Counted from the first letter of the stretch, positions 1-8,456 are shown. The stretch is 54,411 nt of DNA from Paludibacteraceae bacterium (GCA_016292775.1 JAEDFN010000007.1:1-54411); one strand, 5' to 3'. Translations and numbers: made by a program. Notes: generated from the sequence alone by a model not told the origin.

Positions 1-9
1 TATACATAA

Positions 10-47
10 TGCACCCCAAAAGTTTTGTGTCTAACTTTTGGGGTGCA
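10..47. repeat. Perfect 15-bp inverted repeat, insertion-sequence-end-like hairpin
   Basis: Arms at 10-24 and 33-47 are perfectly complementary (TGCACCCCAAAAGTT and its reverse complement) around an 8-base loop. Read on the minus strand from 52, the sequence TGAAGTGCACCCCAAAAGTT followed by AGACAC has the look of a transposon terminal repeat, and a diverged copy of the same string lies at 1711-1737 on the plus strand. No transposase is present nearby. It could equally act as a terminator for the leftward gene pair ending at 123, because the hairpin lies downstream of that gene. The insertion-sequence reading is inference from the repeated end-like sequence. Confidence 0.5.
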
Positions 48-122
48 CTTCATATTGAACTGCGGGCTGATTTTTTTTGCCTTTTCGTTTTTTTTACCTA
101 ACAGTAATTAATTTTTTTAGTC

Positions 123-503
123 TTAGATAACTTCTATTGTGTATATTTTTTTTGTGAAATACAATATAAAATATATAGCTAAAAATATACAACCAAGAAT
201 TAAAAATATCGTACTGCTTAAATCAGAGAGAGCATTGTTTGCTTCTAATATACAAGTACATAGAGCGTAAAGCATGAATAAATATAAGAAAATTTGAACA
301 GATTTTTTCATTGAAAAATTAATAATATCCGAGTTTTTTGCTTTAACGCTATATTTCGGTCCCAATAAAGATAGTTTAATATCTATAGGTAATGATTCAT
401 CAATGTTATATTCACATACTGTACTGTGCTTTTTTATTGGAATAATTTGTTTATTATTCTGAAAGACTTTTGTGTGTAATAATGTAGAATTTATTAGTTT
501 CAT
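123..503 (-). CDS. Small membrane protein of unknown function
   Basis: This 126-residue protein is not recognised. The N-terminal 60 residues are polar and basic. Two hydrophobic stretches follow, at about residues 68-88 and 94-116, which should form two membrane helices, and the protein ends shortly after in a short charged tail. There is no cleavable signal peptide, so it is probably an inner-membrane protein. It lies 15 bases downstream of the lipoprotein gene at 519-1409 and is probably translated from the same message. The pair is flanked by insertion-sequence-end-like sequences, so it may be a recent acquisition. A protective partner for the neighbouring lipoprotein is conceivable, but nothing in the sequence proves it. 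Confidence 0.6.
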   Translation of the reverse strand: MKLINSTLLHTKVFQNNKQIIPIKKHSTVCEYNIDESLPIDIKLSLLGPKYSVKAKNSDIINFSMKKSVQIFLYLFMLYALCTCILEANNALSDLSSTIFLILGCIFLAIYFILYFTKKIYTIEVI

Positions 504-518
504 GATTTTAAAAATTTA

Positions 519-1409
519 TTAGTTATTACTTGCCATTGTATATCTATAACATTCATTTTCCGGCCAAGAATATGCTTCCATAGCTGAACATAATAACCCT
601 GCTGCTCCAGCTGCAAATGGACCAAATACCGCTCCTCCTGCACATCCGTATAAATCTGCCTCTACAAATTTTTTGAGTTTCTCAAAATTTTCTTTATCTT
701 CTTTTGGGTCATTCTCTGAAGGGTCTTTACCTTCTTCCTTGTTATCCTTCGGTTTCCCATTGTCTTTATTTTCATCTTGTGAATAGTAACAAATATTATT
801 CCAGATAACTAAATTTTCTTTATTAGACCAATATGTTAATGAAGAGCGGAATATTTGATATTTCACATTCATGATACTTTTTGTATATTCGTCTACTCTT
901 GATTGATGTATGGAATTTAATTTATTAGCTATATATAATACTTCATCTATGTTGACAGATGTATAATTCTCGTATTTGTCTAATAATCTCATTAATTCTA
1001 ATTCAAAAGAGTGAAGTGAGGAATAACTTTTATTATTCATATAATTTGTAAAATTATTATCTATAATTCCCCTTACTTCTGGTAGGGAAGTTGCATTAAG
1101 AAGATTGTTGTAATAGTTTAAAAAATCAGAATTTGAAACAATTGATGATTCATATTCATTATAAAATTTTTGTAGTAAAATAGTTTTATAATGCTGAAAA
1201 CTTTGCAAAGAACTATTCTCTGCGTCTCTCTGCAATATAAGCAATAATCTCTTAGAATATTGCTCCAACTTTTGATTATGAATATTGCCATAATCAATTG
1301 ATGATTGTGATTTCTGGAGATTATCAGAAATCATTGATTCATTAAGATTTTGTTCTTCGTTACAAGAGAATAAAATTAATACTAAAGTGAAAATTAATAC
1401 TTTTTTCAT
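519..1409 (-). CDS. Orphan lipoprotein with Gly/Ala-rich C-terminal segment
   Basis: This 296-residue protein starts with a lipoprotein signal peptide whose lipobox ends in FSC at residue 16; the residues after the cysteine (NEE) are acidic, in keeping with surface export signals in this phylum. The middle is mainly polar and helical, with a very acidic and lysine-rich linker at about residues 212-243. The last 50 residues contain a short Gly/Ala-rich hydrophobic stretch (GGAVFGPFAAGAAG) between cysteines, the kind of segment found in some bacteriocins and membrane-inserting peptides. I do not recognise a family. A TACCTTTG promoter element lies about 50 bases upstream, and the small membrane protein at 123-503 follows in the same transcript. 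Confidence 0.6.
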   Translation of the reverse strand: MKKVLIFTLVLILFSCNEEQNLNESMISDNLQKSQSSIDYGNIHNQKLEQYSKRLLLILQRDAENSSLQSFQHYKTILLQKFYNEYESSIVSNSDFLNYYNNLLNATSLPEVRGIIDNNFTNYMNNKSYSSLHSFELELMRLLDKYENYTSVNIDEVLYIANKLNSIHQSRVDEYTKSIMNVKYQIFRSSLTYWSNKENLVIWNNICYYSQDENKDNGKPKDNKEEGKDPSENDPKEDKENFEKLKKFVEADLYGCAGGAVFGPFAAGAAGLLCSAMEAYSWPENECYRYTMASNN

Positions 1410-1460
1410 TATAATAGATTTTAAAAGATTATTTGTATTTGAATTAATTTATTTGTGTTG

Positions 1461-1468
1461 CAAAGGTA
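1461..1468 (-). promoter_or_regulatory. Bacteroides-type -7 element for the 519-1409 lipoprotein
   Basis: Read on the minus strand this is TACCTTTG, a match to the TAnnTTTG consensus, 52 bases from the start codon at 1409. No clear TTTG box is seen 19-20 bases further upstream. Confidence 0.6.
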
Positions 1469-1710
1469 TAATTATTTTTTATTTTATGCTCTTGATTTGT
1501 TGTTAAATTTTGGTAATAATTTAAAAGTATGTTCAATTTTCATTTTTTTTTTGAATATTAACTATTTGAATGATAACTGATTTTTTAATTTTTATTGTAT
1601 TGTAATATTTTTATTTTTATGTTTTATATTAATTTGTTATTTTAGTTGTATTAAAAACTATTACTGTTTTGAAACTATTTCAAGTAAACAAATTAGGGCT
1701 GATTTTTTAC

Positions 1711-1737
1711 TGAAGTGCCCTCCGGAAAATTTGGACG
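1711..1737 (+). repeat. Diverged insertion-sequence-end-like sequence
   Basis: The string starting TGAAGTGCCCTCCGGAAAAT and running to GGAC matches, with a few changes, the minus-strand string at 52-22 (TGAAGTGCACCCCAAAAGTT then AGAC). The two lie in opposite orientation, each pointing outward, on either side of the 123-1409 gene pair. The surrounding 1410-2049 gap otherwise holds a promoter element, a G-C rich hairpin and a possible gene scrap. Confidence 0.35.
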
Positions 1738-1778
1738 TTAAATTCTACGTTAACTCTAAAAATCTCTATAATAGTAGT

Positions 1779-1801
1779 GAGCTCGGTATTGTGCCGGGCT
1801 C
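1779..1801 (+). terminator. Hairpin, possible orphan terminator
   Basis: GAGCTCGG at 1779-1786 pairs with CCGGGCTC at 1794-1801 (one G-T pair) around a 7-base loop. A mixed T-rich stretch follows on the plus strand. No plus-strand gene ends here, so it may be a leftover from a lost gene or part of a decayed mobile element. Confidence 0.35.
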
Positions 1802-1900
1802 ATTCCTTTTGTTCTAAGTTTTATTTTTTTTGCATTGTACTAAATTTGTTCTTCTTGAGTTCAGTTTCTAAGCATATCCGTCGCTATTTTTAGGTTAGGG

Positions 1901-2020
1901 CTACGTGTGTTGATGTGTGTTATTTACTTTCCATTGTATATATCCAATATTGATGTAGTAGTAATAACCATCATCTAAGATGTACGTGTATTTAAGCAAA
2001 GCTGCATAATTATCTTCATA
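1901..2020 (-). pseudogene. Possible scrap of a lost gene
   Basis: Just downstream of the esterase stop, the minus strand reads 40 codons open to a TAG at 1901-1903, with a Tyr-rich, protein-like composition (for example LLKYTYILDDGYYYYINIGY). There is no start codon, and a stop at 2021-2023 blocks the frame upstream. This looks like the tail of a decayed reading frame, but its short length allows chance. Confidence 0.25.
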
Positions 2021-2049
2021 TTATAGTCTGTTCTAATCTCCTATCATTT

Positions 2050-3075
2050 TCATTTGCAGAGAAATTGCTTTGTTAGTTCTACTGATTTATTAAATGCTGT
2101 CGGTTGACCTTTTACTGTTATGAATAAGTGGCACGACTCGCTGAATTCATGTCGCTCTACTTTTACTCCTAATCCCGTTACTTTTTTGCAGAATGCTTTG
2201 CCTTGATCGAAAAGGATATCTTTACCGGCTGCAACAAATAATATTTTCGGTAATTCTTTTAATTCATTCTCTCCGGCATTATATATGGATATTAGGGGGT
2301 CGTAAGCAATATTTCTTTTTAATGTATATGCGTCGTTGAAGGCTATCATTATATCAGAGTTAAGTCCGTACCCTTCTCCGTATTTTTTCCAAGATTTAGA
2401 ATTATCTTCATATCCTTTTACTACAGGATAAAAGAGGATAAGTGATTTTACTTTTGGCAATTTATCTCTTTTTACTTGTAAAGCAGTAGCTAAAGCCAAA
2501 TTACCTCCGCTACTATCGCCTCCTATGGATATTTTTTTCGGGTCGCCTCCCCATGATTTTGCATTGTCTATCGCAAAAATATAGGCATTAACGCAATCAT
2601 CAATGGCGTAAGGGAATGGAAATTCAGGTGCCAAACGATAATCTATTGCCAATACTATGACTTTCCCGGTAGATGCTACGGCATTACAATATTCCGAGCA
2701 ACTATTTATACTCCCAATAGTCCATCCTCCACCATGCAGATATATGAGTATCGGTAGTGCTGCGTCTGATGTTTTCGGGCGATAGAGTCGCATGGTCTCG
2801 GATATGTTTTCTACAATTACGTTTTCCGACACTTCCGCTTTGATATTCCTGCTATTTCTTACCTCTTGTAATGAGGTGTTGTCTCCGTTAATAGCTTTTA
2901 TTATCGCCTCTTTCTGCTTCTGTTGTAGCCCTTCCGGGGTGCTTTTTAGAAATGAAATACGCTCCGTTTTACACTGCTTATTAAAGGTTTTTTCTGTTGT
3001 ATCAGCACCGTAAGTAGGATTAATAAATAGAAGTGTGGCGAGCAAACCGAGTAGTATTAGTCTTCCTTTTGTCAT
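2050..3075 (-). CDS. Secreted alpha/beta-hydrolase esterase, hormone-sensitive-lipase type
   Basis: This 341-residue protein has a signal peptide of about 23 residues and so acts outside the inner membrane. The catalytic domain carries the marks of the HSL (bacterial family IV) esterases: the oxyanion-hole motif HGGGWTIGS at about residue 114, the nucleophile elbow GGDSSGGNLA at about 186, the acid in AGKDILFDQG at about 284, and the catalytic histidine in ESCHLF at about 314. The likely reaction is hydrolysis of carboxylic esters; the substrate cannot be read. A TACCTTTG element lies 27-34 bases upstream of the start. The gene stands alone, separated from the upstream gene by a strong terminator at 3136-3165. 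Confidence 0.85.
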   Translation of the reverse strand: MTKGRLILLGLLATLLFINPTYGADTTEKTFNKQCKTERISFLKSTPEGLQQKQKEAIIKAINGDNTSLQEVRNSRNIKAEVSENVIVENISETMRLYRPKTSDAALPILIYLHGGGWTIGSINSCSEYCNAVASTGKVIVLAIDYRLAPEFPFPYAIDDCVNAYIFAIDNAKSWGGDPKKISIGGDSSGGNLALATALQVKRDKLPKVKSLILFYPVVKGYEDNSKSWKKYGEGYGLNSDIMIAFNDAYTLKRNIAYDPLISIYNAGENELKELPKILFVAAGKDILFDQGKAFCKKVTGLGVKVERHEFSESCHLFITVKGQPTAFNKSVELTKQFLCK

Positions 3076-3101
3076 AGTTCATTATTTATTGTTTTACTAT
3101 G

Positions 3102-3109
3102 CAAAGGTA
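3102..3109 (-). promoter_or_regulatory. -7 element for the esterase gene
   Basis: On the minus strand the site reads TACCTTTG, 27 bases from the start codon at 3075. A matching -33 box is not evident. Confidence 0.55.
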
Positions 3110-3135
3110 ATCAAAATTTTAATAGATAAAATAAA

Positions 3136-3165
3136 AAAAACTGCAGTCTCACGACTACAGTTTTT
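3136..3165 (-). terminator. Intrinsic terminator of the 3204-3608 gene
   Basis: The arms at 3136-3148 and 3153-3165 pair over 13 bases with one mismatch around a TCAC loop. On the minus strand a T-rich tail follows, as expected after a gene read leftward that ends at 3204. Confidence 0.75.
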
Positions 3166-3203
3166 CTTAATTAATAAAGAATCTATTATGAAAAGTATTT
3201 TAT

Positions 3204-3608
3204 TTATTTTGCCATTACTATTGGTTTTGTAGGCTTATTATGATTTTTCTGATTGTTAAGTTTTTGTTGTTCACGGAATTTGTCGTATCTCTCTTGCCCG
3301 ATAATTGCAACGATACCGTTACTTATCTCCGTGCGCATTGATTGTCTATCTACATTTTCATTATTTTTTACTTTATTGAAATGGTCGACAAACAATTCAA
3401 AAAGTTTTGTACGTTCGTCATTGGTGAGTTCTACCGCTTCAGCAATTTTGTTAACTCGCATTGTGGCTTTTACTTCCGGCGATTGTACGCTATTTCTTTC
3501 TATATTACAGCGTTTGCCTTGTTGATGACCTGTGCATTGTGCTTGATTTTGAGAATTAATACCTAATGATATTACTAATGCGATAGTTGCTAAAATTAAT
3601 TTTTTCAT
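3204..3608 (-). CDS. Small exported protein of unknown function
   Basis: This 134-residue protein has a signal peptide of about 20 residues ending near NSQNQAQ and no lipobox cysteine, so it is probably periplasmic. The mature part is charged and helical. A segment at about residues 56-112 (AEAVELTNDERTKLFELFVD) resembles the general pattern of small Spy/LTxxQ-like periplasmic helix proteins, but no diagnostic motif is present and I do not assign the family. The final 20 residues are rich in Lys, Asn and Pro. It stands alone, with its own terminator at 3136-3165. The 233 bases upstream, to 3841, show only a weak -7-like site (CAAATCAT at 3656-3663, read on the other strand). Confidence 0.55.
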   Translation of the reverse strand: MKKLILATIALVISLGINSQNQAQCTGHQQGKRCNIERNSVQSPEVKATMRVNKIAEAVELTNDERTKLFELFVDHFNKVKNNENVDRQSMRTEISNGIVAIIGQERYDKFREQQKLNNQKNHNKPTKPIVMAK

Positions 3609-3841
3609 ATTTATTTCTCCTTTTTTTATTGCGATCGGGCAATCCGCGGCATTACCAAATCATGGTTATTAATTTTTTTTTTTTCAATAGGCCATCAATC
3701 TTCTTTGCTGTTGATTTCCTATCTTTTTTGTTTGTTTTCTGTCTCTTTGACTCTCCTATTTTGGGGGAGTTTAATGGGAAAGCAATATTTAACGTTTTTT
3801 AACCCAATAAAATTTACGATTAATGATGTGGAAGTATTATG

Positions 3842-5905
3842 CTAAAAGGAGTATGAAATAGTGCCTTGTATCTCTGTGCGGTGAGGTGCATTTATCTCAT
3901 CATAACCGCTGCCGTTTGTATCTTTATTGTTATAATAAGTCTGTGATATTCTGAAAGATAAATTGATGTTGATGGGAGTTTTGTAATTGCATAACAAGTA
4001 CCATCTGAATGCGGATCCGTATAGTGCGGGGGAGTAGTAATATTCAGGAATGTTATGTTCATAAAGGTAGAAACGGTTTTGCCAAGTAGGGGAGTTAAAA
4101 ATGGCGATTCGGGCTTTGACGGTAAGTGTTTTGTTGATAAATTTTGATGTAATATCTTGGTAGAGGAGCCATCCGATCTCTTTTTTTTCGTTATTGTTTA
4201 ATGTGATATTGGTTTGAAATCCGGAGGTAAGAGAGCAGTTATCGATGGTATAATAAGCGCGGAGTAGTAAGGTGCCGGTTTTTTCATGGCCTGTTTGGGC
4301 TATTGTGAGCGACTCTTTATTCCACTCCGGTTTGCTTTTGTACCTTATCGAAAGGTTGTAGATGCCGTTTTTATTCAGATACTTAAGGTTGCCTCTCAAT
4401 TCAAATCCCACTGCGTTTATTGGGTGATTGACCGAGGCCCATAGAGTTTTGTATCCGTCGGCAAAGAGCTCTAAAGATAGTTTTTTATACAGCGGCAAGT
4501 CGATAGCAAGCGAAGCGCCATGCTCTCCGTTCGTTCCGCTCATCGATGAGTAAGTATTTGCCCAGAATGCGTGATATTTAGGCGAGAAATATCTGTAATT
4601 TATTGATATTGTAGAGTTTGAGGATAATAAAAACTGTAGATTGTTGTTTGTTGCAAAGGCTGAATTGACTACTGCAAATTCTCCGTTCATTGATATTTTA
4701 CGTTTTTTGAAAAAATAATAAGCAGAAACACCCCATTGCCATTCTCCGGTGAAATCATAAATGCTCCAAATATCGTTAGATGGTACTGCCGGCAATGAGA
4801 ATTTTGCCATATAGCCATTTACTCCTATGTTCCATCTGACTTTTCCTATATTTATATTTCCACCTAATGTGTGTAGCATAAGGCAGTTTTGCCGTAATAT
4901 TTCACTTTCCGTACGGTGGTATCCACTTGTGTTTATACTGTGCCACTCGCCTCCGCTTGTGTCCGAATCCAAATTACTGATACCGTAGAATATATTTGTG
5001 TTTATGAGATGGTTTTGATAAGAGTATGCTACGCCGTTTATTGTAGGTGTTGCCGATGAGCCGCCGTAGCCCGTAATACTTTTTTGATTGGGAGTATTGA
5101 GAAGTTGCTGAGTTTTGGAGCCCCAATTCTTATTCCCGAAAATTAACCCTCTGCCAAAGGATGCTTTATATGAACCTATTAATATATTTCCAAAGTTGGG
5201 AATATTCTTTGCTTCTGCAAAGAAACGGTATGTGTCGAATCCATATCTTTTATATTTTTCGTTAACGGAAAAAGGTTCACCCGCATCCGATTTCATTGAA
5301 ATAGTAGCTTGAAAATTGTGTGAAATAAATCTGTATTTTGCAGATATTGTTGCGGGAATACCGAGATATTTCTCTTCTAAAAAACCCTTTTTCGGCTCTA
5401 TTATGCCGTTGCTATGTACGGCGGCATAGTGTTTACCATATTTTAAATCGTCACTCCATTTACTATGTATTCCTACAGTGTCTACAATAAGGATATTCGG
5501 CAGTAATAATCGCAGGGGCTCGGAGAGATTTTCTACCAATTGTAATTCGTAAATCGACGAAACAGGTCCGTATTCCCCGGCGTAAAAAAGTAGTTCTTCT
5601 ATTTCCAATTCGCTGATAATCTGTATGCTTCTTAGTTCTTCTCGTGTTGCCGTATTCCAATTTACAGGAGCCTCATATACCGTTTTCAATTCCGTTTCAA
5701 GATACTCCAAATCGATAACCTCTTCAGTATTATCTTCTTCTAAATAGATTTTTACAAGTTCGAAAAATTCATCAAAAGGGAGGCGTTCGGATAAAATAGG
5801 TTGATTTTTGTCGTAAGTAAACAGAGAGTCTTTTTCATTTTTACTATGCGCATAAGGTAGTATTAATAGTAAAATCGGTAGGATGAATAAGAGCCTCTTT
5901 TTCAT
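3842..5905 (-). CDS. Exported helix-hairpin-helix protein with beta-rich body
   Basis: This 687-residue protein has a signal peptide of about 21 residues. Near residues 75-125 it carries a pair of helix-hairpin-helix motifs of the ComEA kind (NWNTATREELRSI, then LLFYAGEYGPVSSIYEL). The remaining 550 residues are rich in alternating aromatic and polar residues and end in ISYSF, typical of an outer-membrane or beta-sandwich protein. Proteins of this make-up are common and uncharacterised in Bacteroidota; the helix-hairpin-helix part could bind DNA or simply act as a fold module. It is the last gene of a four-gene operon, 6 bases after a PorV/PorQ-like barrel gene, which suggests a joint envelope role. 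Confidence 0.65.
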   Translation of the reverse strand: MKKRLLFILPILLLILPYAHSKNEKDSLFTYDKNQPILSERLPFDEFFELVKIYLEEDNTEEVIDLEYLETELKTVYEAPVNWNTATREELRSIQIISELEIEELLFYAGEYGPVSSIYELQLVENLSEPLRLLLPNILIVDTVGIHSKWSDDLKYGKHYAAVHSNGIIEPKKGFLEEKYLGIPATISAKYRFISHNFQATISMKSDAGEPFSVNEKYKRYGFDTYRFFAEAKNIPNFGNILIGSYKASFGRGLIFGNKNWGSKTQQLLNTPNQKSITGYGGSSATPTINGVAYSYQNHLINTNIFYGISNLDSDTSGGEWHSINTSGYHRTESEILRQNCLMLHTLGGNINIGKVRWNIGVNGYMAKFSLPAVPSNDIWSIYDFTGEWQWGVSAYYFFKKRKISMNGEFAVVNSAFATNNNLQFLLSSNSTISINYRYFSPKYHAFWANTYSSMSGTNGEHGASLAIDLPLYKKLSLELFADGYKTLWASVNHPINAVGFELRGNLKYLNKNGIYNLSIRYKSKPEWNKESLTIAQTGHEKTGTLLLRAYYTIDNCSLTSGFQTNITLNNNEKKEIGWLLYQDITSKFINKTLTVKARIAIFNSPTWQNRFYLYEHNIPEYYYSPALYGSAFRWYLLCNYKTPININLSFRISQTYYNNKDTNGSGYDEINAPHRTEIQGTISYSF

Positions 5906-5911
5906 GATAAA

Positions 5912-6724
5912 TTAAAATCTATAGGAAAGACTGCTAAGTAATATAGTTCCGATTCTGAAGTCAGATTCAACATTCAGGTCGAAATGGAAACCTGAAAAGT
6001 TTAACCCCACACCTATTTGAGGAATGACGTAGTTTATTCCACGAATTCCGGTGCGTACGGATATAAATTTCATTATCTCATACTCTACACCAAAGGCCCA
6101 ATCTATGGTGTTTCCTAATGTATATCCTAATTGAAATAAGAGGTTTAAATTGTTTATAGGTTCGTAATTAGCGCCGAGATGCATACAAACGGGTAATTTT
6201 CGAGGTGTATCCTCAAAAGTTATTTTGCTAAAAACCGGGTTAAAGATTCTCGCACCGAGAGTAAATTTCTTTGTAATATCGGCTTGTATCCCCACTTGAG
6301 CTGTAAAGGCATGGCGATAAATATTTTCTGATGCAAGAAACATGTTGAAATAGTCGAATTCTATTCCTATAGCTATTTTGCCGAATTTTTTGCCGAGAGT
6401 GAGGGCTGCCATCATCTCGTTGTAATCGGCAAATCCGAAAAAATTGTATGAGCCACTGATGTTGAAATATGGAGTAGGAATAATAAAACCGATATATTCG
6501 TTGCAAAGTTCTTTAGCGAAATATCTGTTTTCAAAGCCTATCTTAATTATTGTTTTATCGGTGTGTGATGTGCTTGCCGGATTTGCCCACGGGCTCCACT
6601 CTTTATATGCAACATCGGCGCCTGATGGGGATGTGCCTAAAGGAAAAACTTCCTGAGTTTGGCTTTTTAAACCCAAACACAGGAAGTTTATTATAGTGAT
6701 TATAAAGAGTTTATAATAATTCAT
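5912..6724 (-). CDS. PorV/PorQ-like outer-membrane beta-barrel protein
   Basis: This 270-residue protein has a signal peptide of about 21 residues followed by a small FadL-like barrel pattern: many amphipathic strands, repeated Gly-aromatic pairs, the early PWANPAS motif seen in PorV/PorQ-type proteins, and a C-terminal SLSYRF typical of outer-membrane barrels. PorV and PorQ take part in type IX secretion, and this window encodes two proteins with type IX-like tails, so a role in that pathway is possible. The assignment to PorQ in particular is not secure. It overlaps the upstream MmcQ gene by 14 bases and precedes the helix-hairpin-helix gene by 6 bases. Confidence 0.6.
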   Translation of the reverse strand: MNYYKLFIITIINFLCLGLKSQTQEVFPLGTSPSGADVAYKEWSPWANPASTSHTDKTIIKIGFENRYFAKELCNEYIGFIIPTPYFNISGSYNFFGFADYNEMMAALTLGKKFGKIAIGIEFDYFNMFLASENIYRHAFTAQVGIQADITKKFTLGARIFNPVFSKITFEDTPRKLPVCMHLGANYEPINNLNLLFQLGYTLGNTIDWAFGVEYEIMKFISVRTGIRGINYVIPQIGVGLNFSGFHFDLNVESDFRIGTILLSSLSYRF

Positions 6725-7064
6725 ACAGATGCTGACTCTTTTTCGGTAAGCTCAATATTACGCAATTGTAAGAGTGCCTTATTAGTTCCTTATATAGAGT
6801 GTCGTTGACATCGGAATGAAAAGCTACCGAGTTCCAATGTTTTTTATTCATGTGCCACCCCGGAGTTATAGCATAGTATTGCTCTCTGAGTTCTATAGCT
6901 CTGTCGGGGTTGCATTTTAAGTTGGAATAAGTGCAATTTTCCAAATCTGCAAGTGCAAATATTTTTCCTGCTATATAATAGCAAAGAGTAAATTCATCGA
7001 AAGGGCGTTTCTCTTCCACTTGAGGCAGACTCAAACAATAGTTTCTGAACTCTTCTATATTCAT
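6711..7064 (-). CDS. MmcQ/YjbR family protein
   Basis: This 117-residue protein fits the small MmcQ/YjbR (DUF419) family, which has a double-wing fold thought to bind DNA. The features seen are the N-terminal MNIEEFRNYC, the LPQVEEKRPFDEFTLCYYIA block, KIFALADLE, and the C-terminal half with TPGWHMNKKHWNSV and LYKELIRHSY. The biological role of the family is not established. Its start overlaps the glycerate kinase stop by 4 bases and its end overlaps the PorV/PorQ-like gene by 14 bases, so it is translationally coupled within the operon. Confidence 0.8.
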   Translation of the reverse strand: MNIEEFRNYCLSLPQVEEKRPFDEFTLCYYIAGKIFALADLENCTYSNLKCNPDRAIELREQYYAITPGWHMNKKHWNSVAFHSDVNDTLYKELIRHSYNCVILSLPKKSQHLYELL

Positions 7065-8191
7065 CTACCGAATTTATACCAGTTGTTTACAGCATTATAT
7101 AGGTTTGTTTTTGCAGTCTCCGGTACAATAGCCTCTTCTATTGACATGTTTCGTGGCGTAATTTCAATACAATCCGAAACACCTGCACGTATTAAAGCGT
7201 CACGGTCTAAGATGCGGCCTGCCACAGCAAGTACCGGTATGTGGAATTGATTGGCTCTGCGTAGTATGCCGGAAAGAGCTTTACCCATAAAAGATTGAGC
7301 ATCTATAGAGCCCTCTCCTGTTATTAGTAAATCGGTTTCTTCTATCTGCTCGTTGAAATGCAGAAGGTCGAGTACGCATTCTATTCCGGTGCTTACTTTT
7401 GCGTTAAGAAGCGTAGAGAGTGTGCCTCCAAAACCGCCGGCAGCTCCGGCTCCTTGTACGTTGTCGATAATCATTCCGCCACTTCTGCGCCATACGTGAC
7501 TGGTATGACGTAGACCGGCATCAAGGAGTTGTACCTCTTCCGGACTCGCCCCTTTTTGTGCAGCATATACGCAAGCCGCTCCTTGTGGCCCGAAAAATGG
7601 ATTGTGAACATCACATGCCACTTTTATCTCTATATCCTGAAATTTTCTTTTTAATGTAAATAAATCTATATGTGCAAGGTCTGCAAGGTCTTTGCCGGTA
7701 ATACCGTTTTTCATTATACGCCCTTGAGAGTTGTAGCATCGCAAACCTAATGCTTGCATCGCTCCTAATCCCGCATCGTTTGTAGCACTGCCTCCAAGTC
7801 CTATAAGCATCTTTTTGTAGCCTAAGTCAAGGGCAGCTTGCATCATCAGACCTACTCCCCATGTTGTGGTGTGCATCGGATTGCGCTCTTCCGGCTTTAA
7901 TAATTCAAGCCCTGCTGCCGTTGCTATCTCTATTATGGCAGTGTTCTCTACGGAGCCGAATTTTACTTTGATAGGACGCATCAAGGGGTCTACGGTATCT
8001 ATAATGTGAAATCTGCCTCCCAAAGCGTTTACTAATACCTCTGTAAGACCTTCTCCTCCATCGCTCAACGGCATTTTTACTATGTTTAATTCCGAATCGG
8101 CTTCTTTTAACGCCTGCTCAATAGTGTCGGCTACTTGACTCGATGTCAATGAATCTTTAAAAGAGTCTACCGCTATTAATATCTTTTGCAT
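7061..8191 (-). CDS. Glycerate kinase
   Basis: This 376-residue cytoplasmic enzyme phosphorylates D-glycerate with ATP, feeding it into glycolysis or serine metabolism. It matches the type I (GlxK/GarK) family in length and motifs: the N-terminal AVDSFKDSLTSSQVAD, PLSDGGEGLTEVLV, the GLGGSATNDAGLGAMQALG glycine loop, GAGAAGGFGG and LITGEGSIDAQSFMGKALSG. It is the first gene of the operon. A -7 element (TAACTTTG) lies 67-74 bases upstream on the minus strand. Whether it makes the 2- or the 3-phosphate cannot be read from the sequence. Confidence 0.9.
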   Translation of the reverse strand: MQKILIAVDSFKDSLTSSQVADTIEQALKEADSELNIVKMPLSDGGEGLTEVLVNALGGRFHIIDTVDPLMRPIKVKFGSVENTAIIEIATAAGLELLKPEERNPMHTTTWGVGLMMQAALDLGYKKMLIGLGGSATNDAGLGAMQALGLRCYNSQGRIMKNGITGKDLADLAHIDLFTLKRKFQDIEIKVACDVHNPFFGPQGAACVYAAQKGASPEEVQLLDAGLRHTSHVWRRSGGMIIDNVQGAGAAGGFGGTLSTLLNAKVSTGIECVLDLLHFNEQIEETDLLITGEGSIDAQSFMGKALSGILRRANQFHIPVLAVAGRILDRDALIRAGVSDCIEITPRNMSIEEAIVPETAKTNLYNAVNNWYKFGR

Positions 8192-8257
8192 AATTCCGTG
8201 TTTTTTGTTTTGTAAAAGCTTAATAATTACCTATATATCTTATTATTTTTTCGGGCA

Positions 8258-8265
8258 CAAAGTTA
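8258..8265 (-). promoter_or_regulatory. -7 element for the glycerate kinase operon
   Basis: The minus strand reads TAACTTTG, a TAnnTTTG match, 67 bases from the start codon. It probably drives all four genes down to 3842. Confidence 0.6.
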
Positions 8266-8420
8266 CAAATAAACTACGACTTCTTTACACTACAGCGATG
8301 TTCTTTTTGTGTATTATTAATGGTTGTTTTTTTCGCCCTCCCGTGCCGGTTTTCTAAATTCGTCATGAATTTTTGCAGTTGCACTTTTGGCACTATTTAT
8401 TTTTAGGTGTTCTTTTTAGT

Positions 8421-8452
8421 GTTGATTATTCCAATGAATTTATCTAACTTAG
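8421..8452 (+). promoter_or_regulatory. Promoter of mtaB, nearly at the start codon
   Basis: GTTG at 8421-8424, 20 bases, then TAACTTAG at 8445-8452 resembles a Bacteroides promoter with one mismatch in the -7 box. The ATG follows only four bases later, so transcription would begin at or within a few bases of the start codon. Confidence 0.45.
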
Positions 8453-8456
8453 CAAC

